DNA of 64,000 bases from contig NZ_JAHTKP010000035.1 of assembly GCF_019192735.1 (NCBI RefSeq), positions 1 through 64,000 of the forward strand, written 5' to 3'. This stretch comes from Kitasatospora aureofaciens. Its GTDB lineage: Bacteria; Actinomycetota; Actinomycetes; Streptomycetales; Streptomycetaceae. The notes under the pieces are model-generated. The model had not been told where the DNA came from. It saw only the letters and a list, made by a program, of their open reading frames with translations, and ran no database searches. A program made the position numbers and the translations under genes. Every line of letters begins with the position of its first letter. Positions within the stretch are counted from its first letter, which is position 1. Positions 46,776-54,876 of this stretch are shown one piece after another.

Positions 46776-47849
46776 ATGAGCAGCTCCGACACGCCCCTGG
46801 ACCTCACCCTCGACGGCGGCACGCTGACCGCCCGCCTCGTCGACTTCCCGTCGGTGAGCGGCGACGAGCAGGCGCTCGCCGACGCCGTGGAGGCCGCTTT
46901 GCGCGCCTACCCGCACCTCACCGTCGACCGGTACGGCAACAACGTGGTGGCCCGCACCAACCTGGGCCGCGCCGAGCGCGTCCTGCTGGCCGGCCACCTG
47001 GACACCGTGCCGATCGCCGACAACCTGCCGTCGTACGTCGAGGGGGACCTGCTCTACGGCTGCGGCACCTCGGACATGAAGTCCGGCGTGGCCGTCCAGC
47101 TGCGGCTCGCCGCCACCCTGCCCGCGCCCAACCGCGACCTGACCTTCGTGTTCTACGACTGCGAGGAGGTGGAGGCCCACCGCAACGGCCTCGGCCACCT
47201 CGCCAAGGAGCGCCCGGAGTGGCTGGCCGCCGACTTCGCGGTGCTGATGGAGCCCAGCGGCGCCGTCGTCGAGGGCGGCTGCCAGGGCACCCTGCGGGCG
47301 CAGATCCGGCTCACCGGCGTGCGTGCACACTCGGCCCGCAGCTGGCTCGGCGACAACGCCATCCACCACGCCGCCGAGGTGCTCACCCGCCTCGCGGACT
47401 ACCAGCCGCGCCGGGTAGAGATCGACGGCCTGGAGTACCGCGAGGGCCTGAACGCGGTCCGGATCGACGGCGGTGTGGCCGGCAACGTCATCCCGGACGA
47501 GTGCGTCGTCACGGTCAACTTCCGCTACGCGCCGGACCGCAGCGAGGCGGAGGCGGAGAAGCACGTCCGCGAGGTCTTCGACGGCTTCGAGCTGACCGTC
47601 ACGGACTTCGCCCCCGGCGCCCTTCCCGGCCTCTCCCAGCCGGCCGCGCAGGCATTCCTGGTGGCCACCGGCGGCACGGCCCGGGCCAAGTTCGGCTGGA
47701 CCGACGTCGCCCGCTTCAGCACCCTGGGCGTCCCCGCGGTCAACTACGGCCCCGGGGACCCGAACCTCGCGCACAAGCGGGACGAGCACTGCTCGCTGAG
47801 CGCCATCGCCGAGACCGAGGACCGGCTGCGCGCCTGGCTCACCAGCTGA
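46776..47849 (+). CDS. dapE: Succinyl-diaminopimelate desuccinylase DapE
   Basis: 357-residue M20-family zinc amidohydrolase that releases succinate to give LL-diaminopimelate. It has HLDTVP (metal ligand His), GTSDMKSG (bridging Asp) and FYDCEEVEAHRNGLG (catalytic Glu and ligand Glu), and the late His of LAHKRDEHC. ATG 46776 starts MSSSDTPLDLTLDGG and is probably leaderless. It functions with dapC 2.4 kb upstream, from which it is separated by two minus-strand genes. Confidence 0.95.
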   Translation: MSSSDTPLDLTLDGGTLTARLVDFPSVSGDEQALADAVEAALRAYPHLTVDRYGNNVVARTNLGRAERVLLAGHLDTVPIADNLPSYVEGDLLYGCGTSDMKSGVAVQLRLAATLPAPNRDLTFVFYDCEEVEAHRNGLGHLAKERPEWLAADFAVLMEPSGAVVEGGCQGTLRAQIRLTGVRAHSARSWLGDNAIHHAAEVLTRLADYQPRRVEIDGLEYREGLNAVRIDGGVAGNVIPDECVVTVNFRYAPDRSEAEAEKHVREVFDGFELTVTDFAPGALPGLSQPAAQAFLVATGGTARAKFGWTDVARFSTLGVPAVNYGPGDPNLAHKRDEHCSLSAIAETEDRLRAWLTS

Positions 47850-47869
47850 GCCGCTGCGCCCGGACCGGG

Positions 47870-47904
47870 CCGATGGGCGGCCGGTCGGACCGGCCGCCCA
47901 TCGG
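47870..47904 (+). terminator. Terminator of dapE
   Basis: Perfect 15-bp stem (47870-47884 with 47890-47904) and 5-base loop, 20 bases after the stop. Confidence 0.82.
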
Positions 47905-47971
47905 CAGAACGCCATCTTCCGGTCGCCCAACCGTCCTTCCTTTGTTGCCTGAAAACGGGGATCGACGGGCG

Positions 47972-47977
47972 TAGGGT
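47972..47977 (+). promoter_or_regulatory. -10 box for leaderless LOG-family transcript
   Basis: TAGGGT, 6 bases before ATG 47984. Confidence 0.6.
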
Positions 47978-47983
47978 TTCGTC

Positions 47984-48793
47984 ATGACAGGCACAGGAGA
48001 CGAAAAGCAGTACGGGCACGGCCCCGAGCAGGTCGGCGTGCCGCGGAAGAAGAAGGCCTGGCCCGAGAAGCAGAAGGGTCCGGTGCTGGTGCGCCGGGAC
48101 CAGGTCGGCACGAGCACGACGGACCAGCGCCTGCTGGACACCACCGGACCGACCGACTGGCTGCACACCGATCCGTGGCGGGTGCTGCGGATCACCTCCG
48201 AGTTCGTCGAGGGCTTCGGCGCCCTGGCCGAACTCCCGCCCGCGATCAGCGTCTTCGGCTCGGCCCGGACCCCGGCCGACTCTCCCGAGTACGAGGCCGG
48301 CGTGGCCATCGGCCGGGCGCTCGCCGAGGCCGGCTACGCGGTGATCACCGGCGGCGGCCCGGGCGCGATGGAGGCCGCCAACCGCGGCGCCTCCGAGGCC
48401 GGCGGCCTCAGCGTCGGCCTGGGCATCGAGCTGCCCTTCGAGCAGGGGCTGAACGAGTTCGTCGACCTCGGGCTGAACTTCCGTTACTTCTTCGTCCGCA
48501 AGACGATGTTCGTGAAGTACGCCCAGGGATTCGTGGTGCTGCCCGGCGGGCTCGGCACGCTGGACGAGCTGTTCGAGGCGCTCACCCTGGTGCAGACGAA
48601 GAAGGTCACCCGGTTCCCGGTGATCCTCTTCGGCAGCGACTACTGGGGCGGCCTGTACGAGTGGCTGAAGCACACCCTCGTCGCGCAGGGCAAGGCGGCC
48701 CTGCACGACCTGGAGCTGTTCCACATCACGGACGAGATCGACGAGGTCATGAAGATCCTCGCCGACGCCCGCCGGCCGGTCAACGAGATCTAG
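47984..48793 (+). CDS. LOG-family nucleoside-monophosphate phosphoribohydrolase-like protein (TIGR00730)
   Basis: 269 residues. A basic N-terminal extension (GVPRKKKAWPEKQKGPVLVRR) precedes a Rossmann domain with GGGPGAMEAANRGA and PGGLGTLDELFE, the signature once called lysine decarboxylase and now linked to LOG-type hydrolases that release cytokinin bases from nucleotides. The M. tuberculosis counterpart in the same order is Rv1205 (recalled). It probably hydrolyses a nucleoside 5'-monophosphate; the natural substrate is unknown. Confidence 0.92.
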   Translation: MTGTGDEKQYGHGPEQVGVPRKKKAWPEKQKGPVLVRRDQVGTSTTDQRLLDTTGPTDWLHTDPWRVLRITSEFVEGFGALAELPPAISVFGSARTPADSPEYEAGVAIGRALAEAGYAVITGGGPGAMEAANRGASEAGGLSVGLGIELPFEQGLNEFVDLGLNFRYFFVRKTMFVKYAQGFVVLPGGLGTLDELFEALTLVQTKKVTRFPVILFGSDYWGGLYEWLKHTLVAQGKAALHDLELFHITDEIDEVMKILADARRPVNEI

Positions 48794-48800
48794 GAACCGC

Positions 48801-49664
48801 CTAGGCCAGCCCCCGGCGCGCCACCGCCGGGGGACGGGTGCCCCGGATCGAGGCGACCATGTCCAGCACCTGCCGGGTCTCCGCGACCTGGTGCACCCGG
48901 TAGACCTGCGCGCCCAGCCAGGCCGAGACGGCGGTGGTCGCCAGGGTGCCGAGCAGCCGCTCGTCGACCGGCTTGTCCAGGGTCTCGCCGACGAAGTCCT
49001 TGTTGGACAGCGAGACCAGCACCGGGAAGCCGGTCGCGGTCATCTCCGGCAGCCGCCGGGTCGCCTCCAGCGAGTGCCGGGTGTTCTTGCCGAAGTCGTG
49101 CCCCGGGTCGATGATCACCGCGTCCCGCCGCACGCCCAGCTCGACCGCCCGCTCGGCCAGCCCGACGGTCACCCGCAGGATGTCGGCCATCACGTCCTCG
49201 TAGCCGACCCGGTGCGGCCGGGTGCGCGGCTCGGCGCCGCCCGCGTGGGTGCAGACCAGCCCCACGTCGTGCCGTGCGGCCACCTCGGCGAGCTTCGGGT
49301 CCACCCCGCCCCAGGCGTCGTTCAGCAGGTCCGCGCCGACCTCGCAGACCGCCTCGCCGACCTCGTGCCGCCAGGTGTCCACGCTGATCACCGCCTCGGG
49401 GTGGCGCTTGCGCAGCTCGGCCACGAACGGGACGGTGCGGCGCAGCTCCTCCTCGACCGTGACCTCGTCGCCGGGCCCGGCCTTCACCCCGCCGATGTCC
49501 AGGATCGCCGCGCCCTCGGCCATCGCGCGGTCGGCGGCGGCGAACGCGGCCTCGTCGGCGAAGGTCGCGCCCTTGTCGAAGAACGAGTCCGGGGTCCGGT
49601 TGACGATCGCCATGATCACCAGCTCGTCGTCACCGAATTCCCGCGGTCCCAGGCGCAGTGCCAC
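48801..49664 (-). CDS. folP2: Dihydropteroate-synthase-like protein, FolP2 type
   Basis: 287 residues from GTG 49664, with GGAGG 7-10 bases upstream; the frame to 49715 is rejected. The TIM barrel of the pterin-binding family has IVNRTPDSFFDKGATF, ILDIGGVKAGPGDEV, SVDTWR, LLNDAWGGVD, IDPGHDFGKN and SLSNKDFVGET. The NRTPDSF and GGVKAGPG strings match mycobacterial FolP2 rather than FolP1, as I recall them. FolP2 was reported not to replace dihydropteroate synthase, so a folate role is not assured. It runs convergently toward the LOG gene. Confidence 0.88.
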   Translation of the reverse strand: MALRLGPREFGDDELVIMAIVNRTPDSFFDKGATFADEAAFAAADRAMAEGAAILDIGGVKAGPGDEVTVEEELRRTVPFVAELRKRHPEAVISVDTWRHEVGEAVCEVGADLLNDAWGGVDPKLAEVAARHDVGLVCTHAGGAEPRTRPHRVGYEDVMADILRVTVGLAERAVELGVRRDAVIIDPGHDFGKNTRHSLEATRRLPEMTATGFPVLVSLSNKDFVGETLDKPVDERLLGTLATTAVSAWLGAQVYRVHQVAETRQVLDMVASIRGTRPPAVARRGLA

Positions 49665-49793
49665 CGATGTCTCCTCCACAGCTGCTGCGGGTGCGATGAT
49701 GGCCCCCGGCCTCACTTGGGATCCATGCTGTCATGATCAGCGCGTCCCGAGGCACCTTCGAGCAGGCCGGACGGGAAGTCGGGAGGACAGCAC

Positions 49794-50216
49794 GTGTTCT
49801 GGGTGATCGTGGTCGCCATGGCCGTGGTGGTCGGCGGTGCCGCGCTGGTGGCGCTCGGCGGCGGCGGCTCGATGCCGGAGGCGGTGCAGGACCGCCCCTC
49901 CGCGCGGCTGCCGCAGGACCGTCCGCTCAGCAAGACCGACGTGGACGACCTGCGCCTGCCGATGGCCGTCCGCGGCTACCGGATGGACGAGGTCGACGAC
50001 GTCCTCGACCGGCTCGGCGCCGAACTCGCCTACCGCGACTCGCGGATCGCCGAGCTGGAGGCCGCCGCCCACCTGCGCGGCGCGGTCGAGGCCACCACCG
50101 GCCCGGACGCCGGCGCCGAACCGCTGCCCGGCCTGGAGGAGTTCGCGAAGGTGGTCGAGCCGGCCGCGGCCCCCGGCAAGGAGCCCGAGGACGCGAAGCC
50201 GGTGAACGACCGGTGA
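49794..50216 (+). CDS. Small DivIVA-domain membrane protein
   Basis: 140 residues. The N-terminal membrane helix (FWVIVVAMAVVVGGAALVAL) is followed by a DivIVA-type motif about 45-80 (LRLPMAVRGYRMDEVDDVLD) and a short helical, then acidic tail. GTG 49794 has GGGAGGA upstream. It overlaps tag by 4 bases (GTGA). DivIVA proteins act at poles and septa; this short form lacks a long coiled coil, so it may be a membrane-tethered accessory. Not the main DivIVA. Confidence 0.88.
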   Translation: MFWVIVVAMAVVVGGAALVALGGGGSMPEAVQDRPSARLPQDRPLSKTDVDDLRLPMAVRGYRMDEVDDVLDRLGAELAYRDSRIAELEAAAHLRGAVEATTGPDAGAEPLPGLEEFAKVVEPAAAPGKEPEDAKPVNDR

Positions 50217-50854
50217 CCGCGGCGGAGGACGGCACCGTCCTCGGCGCCGACGGCCTGCGCCGCTGCGGCTGGGGCGACTCGACCGACGACTACCGCGTCT
50301 ACCACGACACCGAGTGGGGCCGCGCGGTGCACGGCGACGACGCCCTGTTCGAACGGGTCTGCCTGGAGGCCTTCCAGTCCGGCCTGTCCTGGCTGACCAT
50401 CCTGCGCCGCCGCGAGGGCTTCCGGGCCGCGTTCGCCGGCTTCGAGATCGGCAAGGTCGCCGAGTTCGGCGCGGCCGATGTCGAGCGGCTGCTCGCCGAC
50501 ACCGGCATCATCCGCAACCGGGCCAAGATCGAGGCGGCCATCGCCAATGCCCGGGTCGCCCGCGAGCTCGACGGCGGCCTGGACGCGCTGATCTGGCAGT
50601 TCGCCGTCGACCCGGACCGGCCGGCCCCCCGCACGCTCGGGGAGGTACCGGCCGTCACGCCCGAGTCGACGGCGCTGGCGAAGGCGCTGAAGAAGGCGGG
50701 CTTCCGCTTCGTCGGCCCCACCACCGCCTACGCGCTGATGCAGGCCTGCGGCCTGGTCGACGACCACGTGGCGGGCTGCCACGTCCGCACGGCGGGGAAG
50801 ACCGGCACGGCCCGGAAGACCGCCACGGCCCGGAAGGCTCAGCGGCCCAGGTAG
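50213..50854 (+). CDS. tag: DNA-3-methyladenine glycosylase I
   Basis: 213 residues. The Tag fold has RRCGWGDSTDDYRVYHDTEW (Cys zinc ligand, HDTEWG), FQSGLSWLTILRRREGF and GPTTAYALMQACGLVDDHVAGC (helix-hairpin region and the last zinc ligands). It removes 3-methyladenine from alkylated DNA. GTG 50213 overlaps the DivIVA-domain gene. The last 16 bases overlap the end of the convergent enoyl-CoA hydratase gene, and a Thr/Ala/Arg/Lys tail ends the protein. Confidence 0.94.
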   Translation: MTAAEDGTVLGADGLRRCGWGDSTDDYRVYHDTEWGRAVHGDDALFERVCLEAFQSGLSWLTILRRREGFRAAFAGFEIGKVAEFGAADVERLLADTGIIRNRAKIEAAIANARVARELDGGLDALIWQFAVDPDRPAPRTLGEVPAVTPESTALAKALKKAGFRFVGPTTAYALMQACGLVDDHVAGCHVRTAGKTGTARKTATARKAQRPR

Positions 50855-51639
50855 CCGGGCTTCTCCTTGGCGATGAAGGCGCGGACCGCGATCCGGTGGT
50901 CCTCGCTGTCGCCGGCCAGGGTCTGCAGCTCGGCCTCCTTGTCGAGGAGTTCGTCGAGCGAGTGCGAAGCCCCGTACGCCAGCGACTCCTTGACGGCGCC
51001 GTACGCCACCGTCGGGCCCTCGGCCAGCTCCCGGGCGAAGACCCGTGCGGTGGCGGCGAGTTCGTCGGCCGGGACGACCTTGGTGGCCAGGCCCAGCTCC
51101 ATCGCCTCGGTGGCCTTCACCGTGCGGGGCAGCATCAGCAGCTCGGTGGCCTTGGCGTGCCCGACCAGCCGGGGCAGCGTCCACGACGCGCCCGAGTCGG
51201 CGGTCAGCCCGATGCCGGCGAACGCGGTGTTGAAGCCGGCCTTCTCGGAGATGACCCGGAAGTCGCAGGCGAAGGCCAGCGAGGCGCCCGCGCCCGCCGC
51301 CACGCCGCCGACCGCCGCGACGGTCGGCTTGCGCATCCCGGCCAGCGCCCGCACCAGCGGGTTGTAGTGCTCGGCGACGGTCCGCAGCGCGCTCTCGCCG
51401 GTCTCGTCGGCCCGCTTGAGCATCGTCAGGTGCTCGTTCAGGTCCTGCCCGACGCAGAACGCGCGCTCGCCCGCCCCGGTCAGCAGCACCGCCCGCACGG
51501 CCGGGTCCGCCGCCGCGGCGGCCACGGCGTCCCGCAGCGCGACCTTGGTGGCGACGTCCAGCGCGTTCATCGCCTCGGGGCGGTTGATGGTGATGACGGC
51601 CAGGCCGCCGTCCAGCTCGTACAGCACGGAATCGGACAT
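50839..51639 (-). CDS. Enoyl-CoA hydratase/isomerase family protein
   Basis: 266 residues of the crotonase fold. It has NRPEAMNALD, GAGERAFCVGQDLNE (first oxyanion-hole strand) and AAVGGVAAGAGASLAFACDF (second oxyanion-hole strand). In the usual catalytic positions there is Asp in ADSGASWTLPRLVG rather than the paired Glu residues of classical hydratases, which is more isomerase-like (PaaG type). AAGGGAG precedes ATG 51639; the frame to 51870 is rejected. Substrate unknown. Confidence 0.9.
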   Translation of the reverse strand: MSDSVLYELDGGLAVITINRPEAMNALDVATKVALRDAVAAAAADPAVRAVLLTGAGERAFCVGQDLNEHLTMLKRADETGESALRTVAEHYNPLVRALAGMRKPTVAAVGGVAAGAGASLAFACDFRVISEKAGFNTAFAGIGLTADSGASWTLPRLVGHAKATELLMLPRTVKATEAMELGLATKVVPADELAATARVFARELAEGPTVAYGAVKESLAYGASHSLDELLDKEAELQTLAGDSEDHRIAVRAFIAKEKPGYLGR

Positions 51640-51826
51640 GGGCGAGGGGCTCCCTTGAGAAACGTCGCGGTGTCGGTCGAGTGCCAGGATGCCGGAGCAC
51701 GCGGCCGGCTGGGGAGTGTGAGGTATCGCACCTTCCGGCGGCATCCGCACCGCCGCCGGGCCGGGGCTTATGACGGGAAATACGCGGGTTGGGGCGGATC
51801 CGGCCGAGGTTGCACCGAGAGTGATG

Positions 51827-51857
51827 TTGGTCATCAGGCCGTGGCATGCGGGATAAT
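51827..51857 (+). promoter_or_regulatory. Candidate promoter of the DUF3117 gene
   Basis: TTGGTC (51827-51832), 19-base spacer, GATAAT (51852-51857). The leader is about 75 bases with GGAAGGGGA before ATG 51939. The -10 is a good vegetative match; the spacer is long. Confidence 0.45.
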
Positions 51858-51938
51858 GGCTTCCGATCAATGCGTTCGATACCGGCGGTGGACGGACTGC
51901 CGGTGCGTAGCTGAGCGGTTGCAGGAAGGGGAACGAGC

Positions 51939-52106
51939 ATGGCGGCCATGAAGCCGCGGACGGGTGACGGCCCGCTCGAAGTCACCAAAGAGGGGCGGGG
52001 CATCATCATGCGCGTTCCGCTCGAAGGCGGCGGACGCCTCGTGGTGGAGCTCACGCCTGACGAGGCCGACGCCCTCGGCGAGGCCCTGAAGAAGGCCTGC
52101 GGCTGA
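51939..52106 (+). CDS. DUF3117-family small protein (55 aa)
   Basis: 55 residues: MAAMKPRTGDGPLEVTKEGR, then GIIMRVPLEGGGRLVVELTP, then DEADALGEALKKACG. It matches the tiny DUF3117 protein conserved across actinobacteria (Rv1211 in M. tuberculosis, recalled). It is too short for many gene callers. GAAGGGGA lies about 5 bases before ATG. Predicted beta-hairpin with a C-terminal helix; function unknown. Terminator shared with the convergent methyltransferase gene. Confidence 0.93.
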   Translation: MAAMKPRTGDGPLEVTKEGRGIIMRVPLEGGGRLVVELTPDEADALGEALKKACG

Positions 52107-52145
52107 CCGCAGCGGGTGCTCGCCATCTCCTGGAGATGTGCCTGC

Positions 52146-52181
52146 CGGGCCCGGGTACGACGTCACGTCGGCCCGGGCCCG
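52146..52181. terminator. Bidirectional terminator between DUF3117 and methyltransferase genes
   Basis: 10-bp outer stem (52146-52155 with 52172-52181) plus inner CGACG/CGTCG stem (52158-52162 with 52166-52170) and TCA loop. Confidence 0.8.
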
Positions 52182-52217
52182 CGGCTTCCCGGGCCCGCCG
52201 GCCCGGCGCTTGACGGT

Positions 52218-52805
52218 CTACCGCTTGACGGCGCAGAGCAGCCCGTCCGAGACCGGCAGCAGCGCGGGCAGCAGCGCCTCGCTCTCCCGGACGTCCTGGA
52301 CCAGGTTGCGGACCGCGTGCGTCTGCGGGTCCTGGAGCTCCGGCTCGGCCAGCCGCCCCTCCTGGAAGACCCCCTCGAAGCAGACCATCCCACCCGGCCG
52401 GAGCAGTCTCAGCGCCTCCGCCAGGTACTCCTGCGACTCCACCGGATCGCCGTCGCAGAACACCAGGTCGTACTGCCCGTCCGCGAGCCGCGGCAGCACC
52501 TCCAGCGCCCGGCCCGGTATGAACCGCGACCGGTTGGCCGCGAACCCCGCCGCCTGGTACGCCTCCCGGGCCGCCTGCTGGCGCACCGGCTCCGAGTCCA
52601 CCGTGGTGAGCACGCCGTCCGCCCGCATCCCGCGCAGCAGGTAGACCCCCGATACGCCCGTCCCGGTGCCGATCTCGGCCACCGCCTTGGCGTCCAGCGC
52701 CGCGGCCAGCAGCCGCAGGCACGCCCCGCCGCTCGGCCCGATCGCCCGTATCCCGGTCCGCGCGGACTGCGCCCGGGCGTAGGTCAGCACCGCGTCCTCG
52801 CCCAC
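52218..52805 (-). CDS. O-methyltransferase (Rv1220c-like)
   Basis: 195 residues from GTG 52805. SAM-dependent methyltransferase with motif I VAEIGTGTGVSGVYLL, TTVDSEP and FCDGDPVESQEYLAEALRLL, then RPGGMVCFEGVF, typical of the class related to CCoAOMT. Upstream codons (AAISEFGPARAALADTF) look coding and homologues I recall extend through them, yet no ATG/GTG/TTG exists there in frame. An ATC at 52850 preceded by AAAGAGG could be a rare start. Divergent from sigE, as in M. tuberculosis (Rv1220c/Rv1221). Confidence 0.87.
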   Translation of the reverse strand: MGEDAVLTYARAQSARTGIRAIGPSGGACLRLLAAALDAKAVAEIGTGTGVSGVYLLRGMRADGVLTTVDSEPVRQQAAREAYQAAGFAANRSRFIPGRALEVLPRLADGQYDLVFCDGDPVESQEYLAEALRLLRPGGMVCFEGVFQEGRLAEPELQDPQTHAVRNLVQDVRESEALLPALLPVSDGLLCAVKR

Positions 52806-52931
52806 GAAGGTGTCGGCGAGGGCCGCACGCGCGGGCCCGAACTCGCTGATGGCTGCCTCTTTCGGTGCCCCGGGTGGCGGCCCGGTGCCGAGGGGATGTC
52901 GATATTTCCTGCCACAGATTACTGGCCGGCC

Positions 52932-52959
52932 GGGAACCGCGTACGGCGGCGGGCCGTTG
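52932..52959 (+). promoter_or_regulatory. ECF-type promoter of sigE
   Basis: GGGAACC (52932-52938), 16-base spacer, CGTTG (52955-52959), about 68 bases before ATG 53027. It matches the GGAAC-N16-CGTT class used by SigE/SigH-type ECF sigma factors, so autoregulation is likely. Confidence 0.65.
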
Positions 52960-53026
52960 TGGAAGAGGGACCGGGTACGGGAGACCTCCCGGGCACTTTT
53001 ATCCGGGCTTGACGGGTGAGGTGGAT

Positions 53027-53872
53027 ATGGTGGTGGCCCTGCTGGGCAGAAGAGCCGACCGAGGAGGTGTGGCCGAGGGCGACGTCCCCGTGCGGCGGCA
53101 CACCCGCGGCACCGCGTCGGCCCGTACGCCGAAGCCCGTGATGAACCAGTCTGCGCACCCCAACCCGGACCTGCCCGCCGCCGAGCTGCCGGCCGCCGGT
53201 ACCACCGAGGCCCCCGCCCTCGCGACCTTCACCGAGGGCCCCGACGCGCAGACCTGGACTCCGCCCACGTGGGAGGAGATCGTCGAGGCGCACAGCGCCC
53301 GCGTCTACCGCCTCGCCTACCGCCTGACGGGCAACCAGCACGACGCCGAGGACCTCACCCAGGAGGTCTTCGTCCGGGTGTTCCGCTCGCTGTCCACCTA
53401 CACCCCCGGCACGTTCGAGGGCTGGCTGCACCGGATCACCACCAACCTGTTCCTGGACATGGTCCGCCGCCGCCAGCGCATCCGCTTCGACGCGCTCGGC
53501 GAGGACGCGGCCGAGCGCCTCGCCTCCCGCGAGCCCAGCCCGGCCCAGCACTTCAGCGACACCCACTTCGACGCCGACGTGCAGCAGGCCCTGGACACCC
53601 TTGCCCCGGAGTTCCGCGCCGCCGTGGTGCTCTGCGACATCGAGGGCCTGTCCTACGAGGAGATCGCCGCCACGCTGGGCGTCAAGCTCGGCACCGTCCG
53701 CAGCCGCATCCACCGCGGCCGCTCCCACCTGCGCGCCGCCCTCAAGCACCGCGCCCCCGGCTCGGCCCCCGGGCGCGAGCGCCGCGGCGGCTCGGAGGAG
53801 CCGGTGCCGGTGGGCGCCGTCGCCGGTGAGGTCCCGGTGGCGCCGGGCGGGCGCGGACGGAGGCGATCGTGA
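53027..53872 (+). CDS. sigE: ECF RNA polymerase sigma factor, SigE (Rv1221) type
   Basis: 281 residues. A long variable N-terminus (about 75 residues) precedes sigma region 2 (about 85-150: VYRLAYRLTGNQHDAEDLTQ, EVFVRVFRSLSTY, FEGWLHRITTNLFLDMVRRR) and region 4 (about 185-240: FRAAVVLCDIEGLSYEEIAA, LGVKLGTVRSRIHRGRS). ATG 53027 gives MVVALLGRRADRGG, like the counterpart I recall from S. coelicolor (SCO5147), and GAGGTG lies upstream. The name follows the M. tuberculosis gene; it is not the S. coelicolor sigE of cell-envelope stress (SCO3356). It is coupled to the anti-sigma gene by a GTGA overlap and has an ECF-type promoter. Confidence 0.93.
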   Translation: MVVALLGRRADRGGVAEGDVPVRRHTRGTASARTPKPVMNQSAHPNPDLPAAELPAAGTTEAPALATFTEGPDAQTWTPPTWEEIVEAHSARVYRLAYRLTGNQHDAEDLTQEVFVRVFRSLSTYTPGTFEGWLHRITTNLFLDMVRRRQRIRFDALGEDAAERLASREPSPAQHFSDTHFDADVQQALDTLAPEFRAAVVLCDIEGLSYEEIAATLGVKLGTVRSRIHRGRSHLRAALKHRAPGSAPGRERRGGSEEPVPVGAVAGEVPVAPGGRGRRRS

Positions 53873-54876
53873 GCGGAACCGGCCAGTCAGGGCCGGGCCG
53901 GCCGGAGGCGTCCGGCAAGTCCGGTACCAGGCGGGGCTGGGCTCTGCCGGGCCGTCGCGGCAGTGACGAGCCGGGCGAGCCCGTGCTGCCCGCCGCCACC
54001 TCGCTGCCGGGCGACGCCGCGCTGCGTGCCGTCGCCGTACGCCCCACCGAACCCGCCGCCGAGGAGCACCACCTCGGCGACCGTCTCTCCTCCTTCCTCG
54101 ACGGCGAACTCGGGCACGACTCGCGCGATCGCGTCCAGGCGCACCTGGCGACCTGCCCGCAGTGCCTCGCCGAGGCCGACGAGGGCCGCGCCGTCAAGCA
54201 CCTGCTGACCCGCACCGACACCCCCGGCCCGTCCTCGGCGCTGATGGCCCGGCTGATGGCCGTCGGCAGCCTCCCGGACGAGGACCCGGCGGACTCCGGC
54301 TGGCCCACCGGACGGGACGACGACGACCTGCCCGGCGGCGGCGTGGCCGCCCCCGGCACGCTCGGCGGCAGCCGGCTCGACGGCGGCTCCTTCGGCCGTG
54401 GCGCCGGCGCCTCCTTCGGCGCGGGCGCGCTCGGCGCCGACACCCCGCTGCCCGGGGTCGACCCGCGGGCCTTCGGCCGCGGCGGGGCGGTGCTGCGCCC
54501 GCTGATCGGCCGACGTTCCGGCCGCCCCGAGGCCCCGGCCCCGGTCCGGCCGCAGCCGGCCGCCGCGGTGGCCGCCATTCGGCCGTCCGCGCCGCGCGGG
54601 CGCCGCTTCGTCTTCGCCGCCGCAGGCGCCTTCTCGGTGGCCGCGGTGACGCTGGGCGGCGTTGGCGGCCTCACCGCGCAGAGCGAGGACCAGCACGGCA
54701 CCTCGGTCAGCCCGGCCGGCGGCACCGGCCGCACCGGCGGACTGGTCCCGATGACCGCGCAGATCCCGGTGGACTTCCCGGTCCGCCCGGTCGCCGCCAC
54801 CCGCAGCGCGACCCCGCCCCCGCTCCCGGACCGCACCCCGGGCGGGTTCGCCGCCCTGCACCAGGACCCGCGCTAG
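53869..54876 (+). CDS. Zinc-binding anti-sigma factor with membrane segment
   Basis: 335 residues. The ZAS domain is about 65-110 with HHLGDRLSSFLDGELGHDSR and AHLATCPQC (H-X3-C-X2-C near 91-98). A long Gly/Pro/Asp-rich linker follows, then one hydrophobic helix about 244-266 (FVFAAAGAFSVAAVTLGGVGG) and a short Pro-rich tail. It probably holds the co-encoded sigma factor at the membrane and releases it on envelope or redox stress (RseA-like). GTG 53869 overlaps the sigma stop. The tail is short and no htrA gene follows. Confidence 0.85.
   Translation: MSGTGQSGPGRPEASGKSGTRRGWALPGRRGSDEPGEPVLPAATSLPGDAALRAVAVRPTEPAAEEHHLGDRLSSFLDGELGHDSRDRVQAHLATCPQCLAEADEGRAVKHLLTRTDTPGPSSALMARLMAVGSLPDEDPADSGWPTGRDDDDLPGGGVAAPGTLGGSRLDGGSFGRGAGASFGAGALGADTPLPGVDPRAFGRGGAVLRPLIGRRSGRPEAPAPVRPQPAAAVAAIRPSAPRGRRFVFAAAGAFSVAAVTLGGVGGLTAQSEDQHGTSVSPAGGTGRTGGLVPMTAQIPVDFPVRPVAATRSATPPPLPDRTPGGFAALHQDPR

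Noticed and set aside
50839..50854. Frameshift or fusion at the tag / enoyl-CoA hydratase 3' overlap
   Set aside because: Both genes end normally; a 16-base convergent overlap is ordinary in compact genomes.
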